DNA of 7,598 nucleotides from an uncultured Coriobacteriaceae bacterium. GTDB taxonomy: Bacteria > Actinomycetota > Coriobacteriia > Coriobacteriales > Eggerthellaceae. Each line of letters opens with the position of its first letter. Position 1 is the first letter of the stretch. Where the stretch lies: contig CACXFZ010000121.1 in the NCBI GenBank assembly GCA_902767025.1, positions 1 to 7,598 of the forward strand. Direction: 5' to 3'. Position numbers and translations under genes: made by a program. Shown piece after piece: positions 1 to 6,798 of the stretch. Below the pieces are notes generated by a model. The model worked only from the letters and a program-made list of their open reading frames with translations. It did not search any database and was not told where the DNA came from.

Positions 1-602
1 CCAGGAGCCTGGGCCTCGACTTCGGCAAGCGTTTCGTCCTGACACTCGAGCACCGGCACGTTCAGCGGGGCGCCCTCGAAGGGCACGAGCATGGCCAGGC
101 CCACGTAACCTACCGTGTTGTTGCCGTTGGCAGACGCGGTGGCGGCCGCCTGCGCGGCGGCGATCACGGGCAGCAGCTTCTGCAGGTTGCCCAGGCCGCG
201 CGTCACCTGCTCCGAGAACGTGTCGCGCGCCTCGAAGATGCGCTTGCCTGCCTCGATCAGCTTCTCGCCTGCGCCTTGCGCAGCCGGCACGCACAGTGCC
301 ACGACGCCCACGCCCGTGCATGCCACGCCCGTCAGCGACAGCGACAGCACCACCGCATCGCAGGTGGTCGCCACCGTGTAGAACGCGGCGACCTGGTTCT
401 GGGCGGCCAGGGCGGCAGCGTCGGCCACGTGCTGCACGTCCGCGCACGCGGATTGCACGCGGTACACCTGCGCCGCACTGAACACCAGCGACAGCGACAG
501 CAGCAACGCCAAGGCTATGCCGGCCGTGGAGAACCCGCCGTCCGAGACGAAAAACGCCCGTCGTGTGCCGCTTCCAGAACCCACCGTTTCCACCTTCCTC
601 AT
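1..602 (-). CDS. TadG-like pilus-assembly protein (incomplete at left edge)
   Basis: This is an open frame of 200 codons that runs off the left edge without a stop, so the C-terminus is missing. After a short basic leader, residues 26-45 form a hydrophobic segment. It is followed by YRVQSACADVQHVADAAALA (47-66), which resembles the Tad-type stretch after the N-terminal helix of TadG-like proteins, where a DxxxDAAALA-like motif is common. A second hydrophobic, Cys-containing segment lies at about 82-105, then a helical Ala/Glu-rich region. The ATG at 602 overlaps the preceding stop (ATGA), which suggests translational coupling. However, a good Shine-Dalgarno (GAGGAAGG) lies inside the first codons and would better serve a GTG at 584, so the start is uncertain. 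Its position last after two TadE-like genes fits a TadG or other envelope-anchored accessory subunit. The von Willebrand-type domain of classical TadG cannot be checked because the rest is outside the window. The reading frame is sure; the name is moderately sure. Confidence 0.75.
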   Translation of the reverse strand, partial: MRKVETVGSGSGTRRAFFVSDGGFSTAGIALALLLSLSLVFSAAQVYRVQSACADVQHVADAAALAAQNQVAAFYTVATTCDAVVLSLSLTGVACTGVGVVALCVPAAQGAGEKLIEAGKRIFEARDTFSEQVTRGLGNLQKLLPVIAAAQAAATASANGNNTVGYVGLAMLVPFEGAPLNVPVLECQDETLAEVEAQAP

Positions 603-1084
603 CCGTTGTCCGTCCAATCCGGTTGCGTTTGCTGCTCGAAGCCGACCTGGATGGTCAGGCAGCCCTGCGCATCGGCAAGCCCCGCCAAGACCGCAGCCGC
701 GTCGATTATCGGCAGGAGCTTGACCTTGTTTTCGATGCTCACGCGGGTGCTGCCTTCGTCCTCGCCGCCCTGCACGGCTATGTCCCACGAGCAGGATGGC
801 TCGTGCACGTGGAACAGCCGATGGGGCGGGATGGCGCCCAAATGCCGTTTGACGAGCTCGATGCAGTACGCATCGTCCATGCCGGCGTCGTCGCTGCGCG
901 TCGCGAGCAGGCGGCACCCTTCCGCCGCGGCCGCCGACATGACCATCCGGTCGTAGAGGATGATCCCCGGCTGCAGCAGCAACAGCAGGAGCACGAAAAG
1001 CACGGGAACGCCTACCGCCGCCTCCACGACGGCTTGGCCGGCTTGCGCCCGGCGCCGCGTCGTGCGACTAGTAGGCCAGCACAT
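599..1084 (-). CDS. TadE/TadF-like pseudopilin
   Basis: A 161-residue protein. Residues 1-16 are a basic leader ending in Gly16, followed by QAVVEA (17-22) and a strongly hydrophobic helix (about 22-44, with a run of seven leucines at 32-38 broken by one Gln). A Gly followed by Glu at +5 is the signature cut by the Tad prepilin peptidase, so this is probably a processed minor pilin. The soluble part (about 50-161) has Cys57, Cys74, Cys98 and Cys142, which could form disulfides outside the cell. Three ATGs lie upstream in frame (1141, 1102, 1084). The 1084 ATG is chosen because it has GGGAG 9 nt upstream; the others have no clear ribosome site and would add a long extension. It overlaps the upstream tadE by 17 nt and the next gene by 4 nt. 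In classical tad loci this slot is tadF; the similarity seen here is only to the shared TadE-like N-terminal helix. Confidence 0.85.
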   Translation of the reverse strand: MCWPTSRTTRRRAQAGQAVVEAAVGVPVLFVLLLLLLQPGIILYDRMVMSAAAAEGCRLLATRSDDAGMDDAYCIELVKRHLGAIPPHRLFHVHEPSCSWDIAVQGGEDEGSTRVSIENKVKLLPIIDAAAVLAGLADAQGCLTIQVGFEQQTQPDWTDNG

Positions 1085-1307
1085 CGCCCCATGCTCCCGC
1101 ATCGTCGGTAGCCATGTGGTGCGACGCCGTTTGCAGGGCATGGCCGACCAGCGCGCCCGCCTCCACGAAGTGGACCAAGGCGCCCAGGGCGATCACGATG
1201 CCCAGGAACGCGGCGAACACCAGGGCGAACTCCACGCTCGCCTGCCCGCCCGTGCCCGTCGGCACAACGCGCCAAAGCCTCCCCATGCAACGCCCGCACG
1301 CACGCAT
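1068..1307 (-). CDS. tadE: TadE-like pseudopilin, very short
   Basis: A 79-residue protein. A basic leader ends GTGG (18-21), followed by QASVEF (22-27) and a hydrophobic helix to about residue 47. Gly21 with Glu26 at +5 and Phe27 at +6 matches the prepilin-peptidase site, and GQASVEFALV is a typical TadE-family (TadE-like domain) start. After predicted cleavage only about 58 residues remain, much shorter than usual TadE proteins, which carry a soluble domain of around 100 residues. It begins 5 nt after the flp stop. No strong Shine-Dalgarno is visible for the ATG at 1307. A GTG at 1316 in the same frame overlaps the flp stop as GTGA and is an equally plausible coupled start, adding three residues. 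Likely role: a minor subunit that helps start or cap Flp fibres at the membrane. It could also be called TadF; the two are not separable here. Confidence 0.85.
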   Translation of the reverse strand: MRACGRCMGRLWRVVPTGTGGQASVEFALVFAAFLGIVIALGALVHFVEAGALVGHALQTASHHMATDDAGAWGDVLAY

Positions 1308-1312
1308 CGCGC

Positions 1313-1525
1313 TCACAACCCGTTGATGCCGGTGGCGATGGCGTCCCACAGTTCCTGGATCTTCGGGCGGAACAGCGTGATGGCCAGGATGGCGATCACC
1401 ACCAGCACGCCCACCAGGATGGCGTATTCGGTGGTTCCCTGCCCTTTGGTCTGCACGAGCTTCGCGTGCATCGCGGCCCTCATCGCCTGGGCACGCCGCC
1501 CCATTCGTTCGCATAGCCTTTTCAT
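1313..1525 (-). CDS. flp: Flp-family major pilin (type IVc prepilin)
   Basis: A 70-residue prepilin. Residues 1-28 are a long basic leader (MKRLCERMGRR...), then the cut site Gly28|Gln29, followed by GTTEYAILVG. Glu33 (+5) and Tyr34 (+6) are the hallmark GxxxxEY motif of Flp pilins. The hydrophobic assembly helix covers about 35-52, and the short tail ends RPKIQELWDAIATGINGL. The mature peptide would be 42 residues, slightly short but normal for the Flp family. The ATG at 1525 sits 5 nt after an excellent Shine-Dalgarno (AAGGAAAGGAG), the strongest in the operon, as expected for the most abundant product. Upstream in-frame ATGs in the tadC-flp gap lack such a site. This pilin is placed after the machinery genes (tadZABC-flp-tadE), the order known from Gram-positive actinobacterial tad loci such as that of Bifidobacterium, rather than first as in Aggregatibacter. 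Confidence 0.96.
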   Translation of the reverse strand: MKRLCERMGRRAQAMRAAMHAKLVQTKGQGTTEYAILVGVLVVIAILAITLFRPKIQELWDAIATGINGL

Positions 1526-1530
1526 GACGG

Positions 1531-1541
1531 CTCCTTTCCTT
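1531..1541 (-). promoter_or_regulatory. Strong ribosome binding site of flp
   Basis: On the minus strand this reads AAGGAAAGGAG, a near-ideal anti-16S match 5 nt before the flp ATG. It decides the start at 1525 and excludes the longer frame beginning at 1573. Confidence 0.85.
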
Positions 1542-1546
1542 CGCAT

Positions 1547-1566
1547 GCCACTTCGTGCGCAGTGGC
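1547..1566 (-). other. Small hairpin in the tadC-flp gap
   Basis: Read on the minus strand, GCCACT and AGTGGC form a perfect 6-bp stem around an 8-nt loop, 5 nt upstream of the flp ribosome site. There is no T-run after it, so it is not an intrinsic terminator. It may be an RNA-processing or stabilising structure at the 5' end of a pilin message; this is inference. Confidence 0.4.
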
Positions 1567-1581
1567 GGCGCATGACGTGTT

Positions 1582-2508
1582 CTACAGCCCACCCATCAAG
1601 TCGAGCAGGATCGGGCCCATCACCAGCAACAGCATCGATGGGAGGATGAGCAATCCGATGGGCAGCATCATCTTCACGGGCGCCTTCATCACCTGCTCTT
1701 GCACGGCGGCCTTGTGGGCATGGCGCGCTTCCGCCGCCAGGGACTCGAGCGTGTCAGCGAGCGGAGTGCCGAACCGCATCGAGCGCACCACCCCATCGAC
1801 CATCCGCTTGAGCACATGGGAGTCGTACGAAGACGCCAGGTTCTGCAGGGCCTTTTCGCGCGTGGCGATACCTGCCTGCCAGGCGCGCATCGCGCGCAGC
1901 AGCTCCGCAGACAAAACGCTGGAAAACGACGAGCAGTACAGCTCAAGCGCCCGGTCGAACGACAGGCCCGCGCGCAACCCCAGGCACATGACCTCGATCG
2001 CCTCGGATAAGTGGGCGTCCAGCGCGCGGCTGCGCGCACGTGCCACCTGGTCCAGCGCACGGGTTGCCCACAATGGCGCGGCACAGCACCCGGCCACCGA
2101 CCCCGCCACCATCGCAGGAACGGAGAAGGCCGCACCCAGAACCAGGCCGGCAAGGGCAAGAAACGCAGCGGTGCACAGCAGAGCATGCGACAGGCCCGCC
2201 ACGGTTATCTCGTGGTCGAGCCCCGCCATGCGGATCTTCGCCTCGAACCGCTGGGCAAAGGCAGCGGGCAGCACAGCCGCCTGGCGTGCCCCTTTGTCCT
2301 TGCCCGAACGGCTGGCTGCAGTGCGCGCCCAGTGCAGCACCAGCGGCAACGTGGTGCCTCGGACAACCTGGTCGGCGTCCGGCGACACGATGCACGCGCG
2401 TATGCGCCGGGTGCGCTTGCGCTGGGCCAGGGCCGCAGAGGCTGCCAGCCAGCCGCATGCTCCTGCCGCAAACGCCGTTGCAGCAATGACCTGACCGGGG
2501 ATTCCCAT
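1582..2508 (-). CDS. tadC: Tad platform protein TadC (T2SSF domain)
   Basis: A 308-residue integral membrane protein of the GspF/PilC-related platform family. Hydrophobic segments are at about 5-28, 105-148 (probably two helices) and 279-304. The T2SSF-like cytoplasmic domain lies between them; it begins near LSEAIEVMCLGLRAGLSFDRALELY (167-191) and continues through SMRFGTPLADTLESLA (243-258). The C-terminal stretch KAPVKMMLPIGLLILPSMLL (276-294 and on) is highly typical of TadC. It partners TadB under the ATPase TadA to push Flp subunits into the fibre. The ATG at 2508 follows the tadB stop by 6 nt and has a GGAGGGGAG ribosome site that overlaps the end of tadB, so the two are made together. 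Length is normal for the family (about 290-320). Confidence 0.95.
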   Translation of the reverse strand: MGIPGQVIAATAFAAGACGWLAASAALAQRKRTRRIRACIVSPDADQVVRGTTLPLVLHWARTAASRSGKDKGARQAAVLPAAFAQRFEAKIRMAGLDHEITVAGLSHALLCTAAFLALAGLVLGAAFSVPAMVAGSVAGCCAAPLWATRALDQVARARSRALDAHLSEAIEVMCLGLRAGLSFDRALELYCSSFSSVLSAELLRAMRAWQAGIATREKALQNLASSYDSHVLKRMVDGVVRSMRFGTPLADTLESLAAEARHAHKAAVQEQVMKAPVKMMLPIGLLILPSMLLLVMGPILLDLMGGL

Positions 2509-2514
2509 GCCCTG

Positions 2515-3483
2515 CTACTCCCCTCCCACACGCAGCAGCCGGCGCACCATCACGATGCCGCCCACCTGCATGCATACAGCGCACGCCAGCAACGCCAACC
2601 CCAGCGGGCTTTGGAAGAACGGGTCCAGAAAACCCTTCGTCGCCAACGAGAGCACGGCCACCAACCCCAGGGTCACGCCCACGACCACTTTCGAAGACAG
2701 GCGCGCCTGGGCGGTTTGGACGCGAATCGAGCGCTTGAGCTCGAGTTCGTCGGAAAGCGCGTCGGCAGCAGCGGCCAGCACGTGCTGCATGCTGCCGCCC
2801 GACGCATGCTGCACGCGCAGTGCAACGGACACGAACGCCAGCTCGCGTGGGGCGGCATCGCCCTGCAGCTCGGCAAGCGCCTGCTGCGTCGTCGCCCCTG
2901 TGCGCAGCGCATCGCGTGCCCGCGCAAAGCAGCCGGCCAAGGGGCCGTCGACTTCGCTCGCAAGCTGTTCGAAGGTTTGGAGGAGAGTGAACCCGGCATG
3001 GAAGCACGCCCCCATGCTGTTAAGTGCGTTGGGCAACTCTTCGGTCATGCGCTCGACGCGCTTGTTCGACAGTGCCGTCACGCGCGCAGATGCGAACGCC
3101 ATGCCCGCGCCGGCGCACAGTACGCCCGCCACGAACGAGCCTGCCAGTGTGCCTGCCGCCACGATCAGCACGCACGTTGCCAGGCACAGCGTGCATACCG
3201 AGCGCGGCGACACGCCGGCAACCCGCTCGCGCATCAGCTGCGCCATCAGCGAGCAAGGCTCCTGCACGTACCTGATACCCAAGACCGCATCGGCAAGGGG
3301 ATTCAACACGGGGATGCCGTTGCGCATCAGCTGCACGAACACATTGCCCAGGCCCGCCTGACTCTGCACCTGGCGCGCCCGCAGGCGCGACGACAGGGCC
3401 TGCGCGACGACGAGCGCAAGCGCGCAGCTTCCTGCGAACGCGGCGCCCAGCGCCATCAATGCGAGAACGTGCGGCTGAGCCAT
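2515..3483 (-). CDS. tadB: Tad platform protein TadB (T2SSF domain)
   Basis: A 322-residue membrane protein. Hydrophobic helices are at about 6-30, 97-133 (two helices), 264-281 and 294-313. The T2SSF domain is around 148-280, starting with EELPNALNSMGACFHAGFTL (148-167) and containing the conserved HASGGSMQHVLAAAADAL region (226-243), followed by a helix with RSIRVQTAQARLSSKVV before the membrane segment. These are standard TadB features. The start at 3483 (MAQPHV) is chosen over longer in-frame starts because of a GAGGTGG ribosome site just upstream and because a hydrophobic helix begins at once. It overlaps the end of tadA by 28 nt, suggesting coupled translation with the ATPase it works with. 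Confidence 0.95.
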   Translation of the reverse strand: MAQPHVLALMALGAAFAGSCALALVVAQALSSRLRARQVQSQAGLGNVFVQLMRNGIPVLNPLADAVLGIRYVQEPCSLMAQLMRERVAGVSPRSVCTLCLATCVLIVAAGTLAGSFVAGVLCAGAGMAFASARVTALSNKRVERMTEELPNALNSMGACFHAGFTLLQTFEQLASEVDGPLAGCFARARDALRTGATTQQALAELQGDAAPRELAFVSVALRVQHASGGSMQHVLAAAADALSDELELKRSIRVQTAQARLSSKVVVGVTLGLVAVLSLATKGFLDPFFQSPLGLALLACAVCMQVGGIVMVRRLLRVGGE

Positions 3484-4775
3484 CGGTCCACCTCGCTCTG
3501 GTCGATTCGCCCTGCGCGGCCCGCCTCTACCAGGCAGCAGGGCCTGTCCACCCACGTGCCCGCATCGCAGTCCTGCTCGCGCACGAACAGGGGACGCACA
3601 ACGCAGCAGCGCGCTTCACGATCGAAGGACAACTCGGAAACGCCCGACACGTAGCGCATGCCGCTGCGCGCACGGGCCGTCTGCACGACGATGTCTATCG
3701 CCGTGGCGACCTGCGCCTCGATGACGTCCACAGGCAGATCGGCGGCGAAGCGCACCATGGTCACGAGCCTGAGAACGGCATCGCGCTCGGAGTTCGCGTG
3801 CAGCGTGGTCAGCGAGCCGTCGTGGCCCGTGTTCATGGCCTGCAGCATGTCCAGTGCCGCCGCATCCCTGACCTCGCCGACGATGATGCGATCGGGCCGC
3901 ATGCGCAGCGAGTTGCGCACCAGGTCGCGGATGGTGACCTCCCCCGTCCCTTCGGCGCTTGCCAAACGCGCCTCCAATCGCACGATGTTGGGATGATGCG
4001 CGAAGCGCAGTTCTGCCGAGTCCTCGATGGTCACGATGCGCTCGTCGGAGGGGATCTGGCACGACAGCGTGTTCAGCAGCGTCGTCTTGCCGCTACCCGT
4101 CGCCCCCGACACCGCCAGGTTCAGCCGCGACTCGATGCACAGCCGCAGAAAGGCGGCCATGCGCCCGTCGAACGAGCCGGCTGCGCACATCTCGTCGAGC
4201 GTGAACACCTTGTCGCGAAACTTCCTCACCGTGACGGCGGGCCCGTCGGGAGAGACGGGCGGTATCACGGCGTTAACGCGATGGCCCGATGACAGGCGCG
4301 CATCAACCATCGGCATGGACTCGTCGATGCGGCGCCCCAGCGGCCCCAAGATGCGGTCGACCAGCGCGCGAACCGCGTCGCCGTCGCCCACGGGCACGGC
4401 GGCCGGCTGCAGGATGCCGTTGCGCTCCACGAACACGGCGCTGCCCGGGTTCACCATGATCTCGGTGACCTCTCCGTCGGCCAGCAGGGGCTCGAGCGCT
4501 CCCAGCCCGAAGATGCCGTCAACCGCCAGGTTCACCAACAGCTCCCGCTCTTCGCGATCGTGGGCGAACCACGGGTCGGCATCCAACACCTTCTCGCATG
4601 CCGTGCGCACCTCGTTTTCGGCCCGCACGGGATTCATCGCCATGATGCGCGCGAGCTCGTCGGGAGACAGCTCGCTTCCCATCCGGCGCTTCAACTCCGC
4701 CAGCTTGACGGCGTGCGAGTCCTCGCCGACGGCATGCGCCGTGCCCGTCTGGGCAACCCTGCTCATCAGAGACAT
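3456..4775 (-). CDS. tadA: Tad secretion ATPase TadA/CpaF
   Basis: A 439-residue type II/IV secretion ATPase (VirB11/PulE-like) that powers Flp pilus assembly at the inner face of the membrane. The N-terminal domain holds EVTEIMVNPGSAVFVERNG (102-120), typical of CpaF. The Walker A is GATGSGKTT (224-232), the Asp box TIEDSAELRF (249-258), the Walker B region RIIVGEVRD (296-304) and the His box TGHDGSLTTLHAN (316-328). All catalytic elements look intact. Length is normal. The C-terminal tail after about 385 is unusual in carrying five cysteines (Cys390, 391, 403, 413, 414). The frame is open far upstream, but the start is set at ATG 4775 (MSLMSRV) by a purine-rich AGGAAGAAGG site; ATG 4766 is an alternative. 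It overlaps the end of tadZ by 10 nt. A hexameric ATPase partnering TadB/TadC and positioned by TadZ is the expected role. Confidence 0.97.
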   Translation of the reverse strand: MSLMSRVAQTGTAHAVGEDSHAVKLAELKRRMGSELSPDELARIMAMNPVRAENEVRTACEKVLDADPWFAHDREERELLVNLAVDGIFGLGALEPLLADGEVTEIMVNPGSAVFVERNGILQPAAVPVGDGDAVRALVDRILGPLGRRIDESMPMVDARLSSGHRVNAVIPPVSPDGPAVTVRKFRDKVFTLDEMCAAGSFDGRMAAFLRLCIESRLNLAVSGATGSGKTTLLNTLSCQIPSDERIVTIEDSAELRFAHHPNIVRLEARLASAEGTGEVTIRDLVRNSLRMRPDRIIVGEVRDAAALDMLQAMNTGHDGSLTTLHANSERDAVLRLVTMVRFAADLPVDVIEAQVATAIDIVVQTARARSGMRYVSGVSELSFDREARCCVVRPLFVREQDCDAGTWVDRPCCLVEAGRAGRIDQSEVDRWLSRTFSH

Positions 4776-6058
4776 GCTGCCTTCTTCCTGCGCAGCGCCA
4801 AGCGCTTGCGCATCCTGCTCGACGGTATGGACGGCAAGGCCGGGGCCTTGGCTGTCGGCGCGGGCAGCATGTTCTGCATCAACGAGCGCACGCTGTTCGC
4901 GTATGCGTTCTTCGAAGCGAGCAGGTCGTGCGGCAGCCCCGCACCCAGCAGCTCCTCCACTTCCCGCCCGCCGTCGGACATCTCGCTCACATGCACGCCC
5001 TGCAGCGCGCAGGACACGTCGATCGACGAGAACAGCGCCTGGCGCGAGCAACGGTTGAGCGCGAACGCGAAGTCTTGCGTGGCGATACCGCAGCGTGAGC
5101 ACAGGGCAAGGGCGCGCCGGCATGCTCGTACCGACGACGGCCGTTGGTCTATCACGAACAGTGCGGTGCTGGCGTCCTCGATCAGCTTCACATGCGATTC
5201 GTCCCAGGCCGCACCCGTGCTCACCACCACGCATTCGAACCGCTCGCGCAGCTGTTGAACCAGATGGGGAACCTGGCTCGACACCGCCTCGCTCTGCTCG
5301 ATTCTGTCGGGGGCGGCGATGAGCGCAGGCATGGCGTCCTGGGGCGATAGGGAGTCTATCCGCGCAGGGGCCTCCACCACCTGGTCCAGGCGAACCGCGT
5401 TGTCCATGCCCGCGAGGTAGCGCAGGTCCCCGAATTGCAGATCTGCGTCCACGAGCACCGTGGACAGCCCGCTTTCCTGGGCCAGGCAGGCGGCGAGCAC
5501 TGCCAGGCTGCTCTTGCCCGTGCCGCCACCCGCCCCCACGATCGTGAGCAGGAACCCCCGCGCGGTCGCACGGGTTGCCGGGGAATGGACGGTGGGGCTG
5601 AACCGCGGATGCGTCTTCTGCGCCTTGGGTTCCAGCCGATCCGGCAGCGGCGGTTGCGCGCAGCCTGAAGAAAGCAAGGGGTTGGGAACGGTGCGCGCAT
5701 CATGGCCCTTCGACTCGTGGTAGCGCTTCAGGAACGCCCTCTTGTCGAGCACCTCGTCGATACCCGCTGCTTGGGCGCGGCTGTACAGCGATCCGGTTCC
5801 TTGGAACGCGAGCAGCCTCACGACAGCCTCGTCCCTGTCTCCTTTGATTGCAGCGGCGAGGTTGATCGCATCGATATCGTCGCTGCCGGATACCCATACT
5901 TCGACACCCGCCGAGCTCGCCCGTGCCTTGCTGCGGGCCTCTTCGGCACCGCTGAGCACTTCGAGCCACGGCTGCGATGCGAGCGATTCGCCCGCCAGCC
6001 CCAACAGTTCGGGATGCCGCACGCTTTCGGAATCAGCGCATAAGATGATGTTAGGCAT
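4766..6058 (-). CDS. tadZ: TadZ/CpaE-like MinD-family pilus localisation ATPase
   Basis: A 430-residue protein. Residues 1-115 look like a degenerate receiver domain: an acidic start (ADSES), a beta strand VEVWVSG without the expected phospho-accepting Asp, and a lysine in VLDK near 106. A proline-rich, probably disordered linker (125-165) leads to a MinD/ParA-like ATPase. Its Walker A region is GAGGGTGKSS (175-184), with LVDADLQFGDL (202-212), the very characteristic TadZ/CpaE A' motif. The signature lysine of deviant Walker A (KGGxGK) is Gly177 here, whereas Lys182 is present. A basic tail (RMRKRLALRRKK, 415-426) may bind membrane or acidic partners. TadZ proteins mark the pole or focus where the pilus machine assembles. 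Start ATG 6058 has AAGGAG 7 nt upstream and overlaps the preceding gene by 8 nt; longer frames lack support. Codon 6 is the rare TTA. Confidence 0.93.
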   Translation of the reverse strand: MPNIILCADSESVRHPELLGLAGESLASQPWLEVLSGAEEARSKARASSAGVEVWVSGSDDIDAINLAAAIKGDRDEAVVRLLAFQGTGSLYSRAQAAGIDEVLDKRAFLKRYHESKGHDARTVPNPLLSSGCAQPPLPDRLEPKAQKTHPRFSPTVHSPATRATARGFLLTIVGAGGGTGKSSLAVLAACLAQESGLSTVLVDADLQFGDLRYLAGMDNAVRLDQVVEAPARIDSLSPQDAMPALIAAPDRIEQSEAVSSQVPHLVQQLRERFECVVVSTGAAWDESHVKLIEDASTALFVIDQRPSSVRACRRALALCSRCGIATQDFAFALNRCSRQALFSSIDVSCALQGVHVSEMSDGGREVEELLGAGLPHDLLASKNAYANSVRSLMQNMLPAPTAKAPALPSIPSSRMRKRLALRRKKAACL

Positions 6059-6752
6059 GGTCGTTCTCCTTCGTGCTGTCTGTGTCCGGCAGTTCATCCG
6101 GCGCCTTGTCGGGCGCATCTGGCAAAGCAGATTCCCCGCGCGCCGGCATGGACAGGTAAATGCTCGACTGCTGCGCCGCGGAGATGATCTCCTGCACGTG
6201 CTCGGGTGCCACTGCAAGCGTGACGCGCCGCGCCCCCGACGCCGTGGGCTCCACCGCTGCAACCAGCGTGTTCTGCGCTATCAGCGTGGTGGTGCTGGCC
6301 CCCGATGCGTACACGTCCACGATCGAGGTCGGCTTCAACAGCTCGGCGATGGCCTGCGCGGCCCCCAGGTCCACGCTCACCGCCTGCAGCCCCATCGGCA
6401 CGTTCACACCCTGGGCCTCGCCCTCCAGGCGCTTGGCCGAAACCACCTCTCCCGCCACGATGAGGGAACCTGCGCGCTCGCCGCGCACGTCGGTAGCGGA
6501 AAGCACGGCGTCGGACGGAAGGAGCTCGACGAGCCATGAGCGCATTGCGGTGTTGGCAGGGCCGAGTTCTTCGCCGGGCATGATGTCGGCTGTGGCGATG
6601 CATGCTTCGACGCTGTCTCCACCGTACTTGCTCAGCGCGTCGTTGCGTGCAGCAAGGGCATCGGCCTGCACGGAGTGCATGTACGCATATACCGATGCCG
6701 CGCACACAAGACCGCACACCACTGCCAGCACTGCCGTTGCCTTGCGCTTCAC
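6051..6752 (-). CDS. cpaB: CpaB/RcpC-like SAF-domain pilus assembly protein
   Basis: A 233-residue protein with a GTG start. An N-terminal membrane anchor or signal (about 5-24) is followed by a SAF domain: EACIATADIMPGEELGPANT (49-68) to VAGEVVSAKRLEGEA (99-113). Next is the RcpC/CpaB-type module NVPMGLQAVSVDLGAAQAIA (117-136) with LLKPTSIVDVYA (138-149). The last 30 residues are acidic and low-complexity. CpaB/RcpC proteins sit in the envelope and support pilus biogenesis; in diderms they act around the secretin, while in monoderms the role is less clear. The GTG at 6752 is supported by GGAAAGGAG at a 7-nt spacing. As the first gene after the non-coding region it is likely the head of the operon. 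The family match is good in the SAF part and moderate afterwards. Confidence 0.88.
   Translation of the reverse strand: MKRKATAVLAVVCGLVCAASVYAYMHSVQADALAARNDALSKYGGDSVEACIATADIMPGEELGPANTAMRSWLVELLPSDAVLSATDVRGERAGSLIVAGEVVSAKRLEGEAQGVNVPMGLQAVSVDLGAAQAIAELLKPTSIVDVYASGASTTTLIAQNTLVAAVEPTASGARRVTLAVAPEHVQEIISAAQQSSIYLSMPARGESALPDAPDKAPDELPDTDSTKENDHA
6066..6071 (-). promoter_or_regulatory. Ribosome binding site of tadZ
   Basis: AAGGAG on the minus strand, 7 nt before ATG 6058 and inside the end of cpaB. It decides the tadZ start against an in-frame extension reaching back to 6262. Confidence 0.8.
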
Positions 6753-6759
6753 CTGCCTG

Positions 6760-6768
6760 CTCCTTTCC
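6760..6768 (-). promoter_or_regulatory. Ribosome binding site of cpaB
   Basis: GGAAAGGAG on the minus strand lies 7 nt before the GTG at 6752. It supports the GTG as the true start, because no ATG lies close by in frame. Confidence 0.8.
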
Positions 6769-6798
6769 GTCCGTTGCCAAAGAGCATGGCACAGCGAT

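Noticed and set aside
333..500. Two copies of a 15-bp CAGCGACAGCGACAG sequence (333-347 and 486-500).
   Set aside because: Both encode Leu-Ser-Leu-Ser-Leu within hydrophobic segments of the TadG-like protein. Codon bias explains them without a separate element.
1547..1566. The tadC-flp hairpin as a terminator.
   Set aside because: The stem is only 6 bp and no T-run follows; a ribosome site follows instead.
2011..3654. A 547-codon plus-strand frame, and several other plus-strand frames over 200 codons (for example 1562-2494, 4027-5058, 4560-5258).
   Set aside because: All lie opposite genes with clear Tad-family motifs, have low-complexity Arg/Ala/His-rich translations and no recognisable domain. 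They are stop-poor shadows of GC-rich coding DNA.
4776..5234. A 153-codon in-frame N-terminal extension of the TadA ATPase.
   Set aside because: It overlaps the conserved C-terminal half of TadZ, has no family similarity, and a ribosome site supports the start at 4775.
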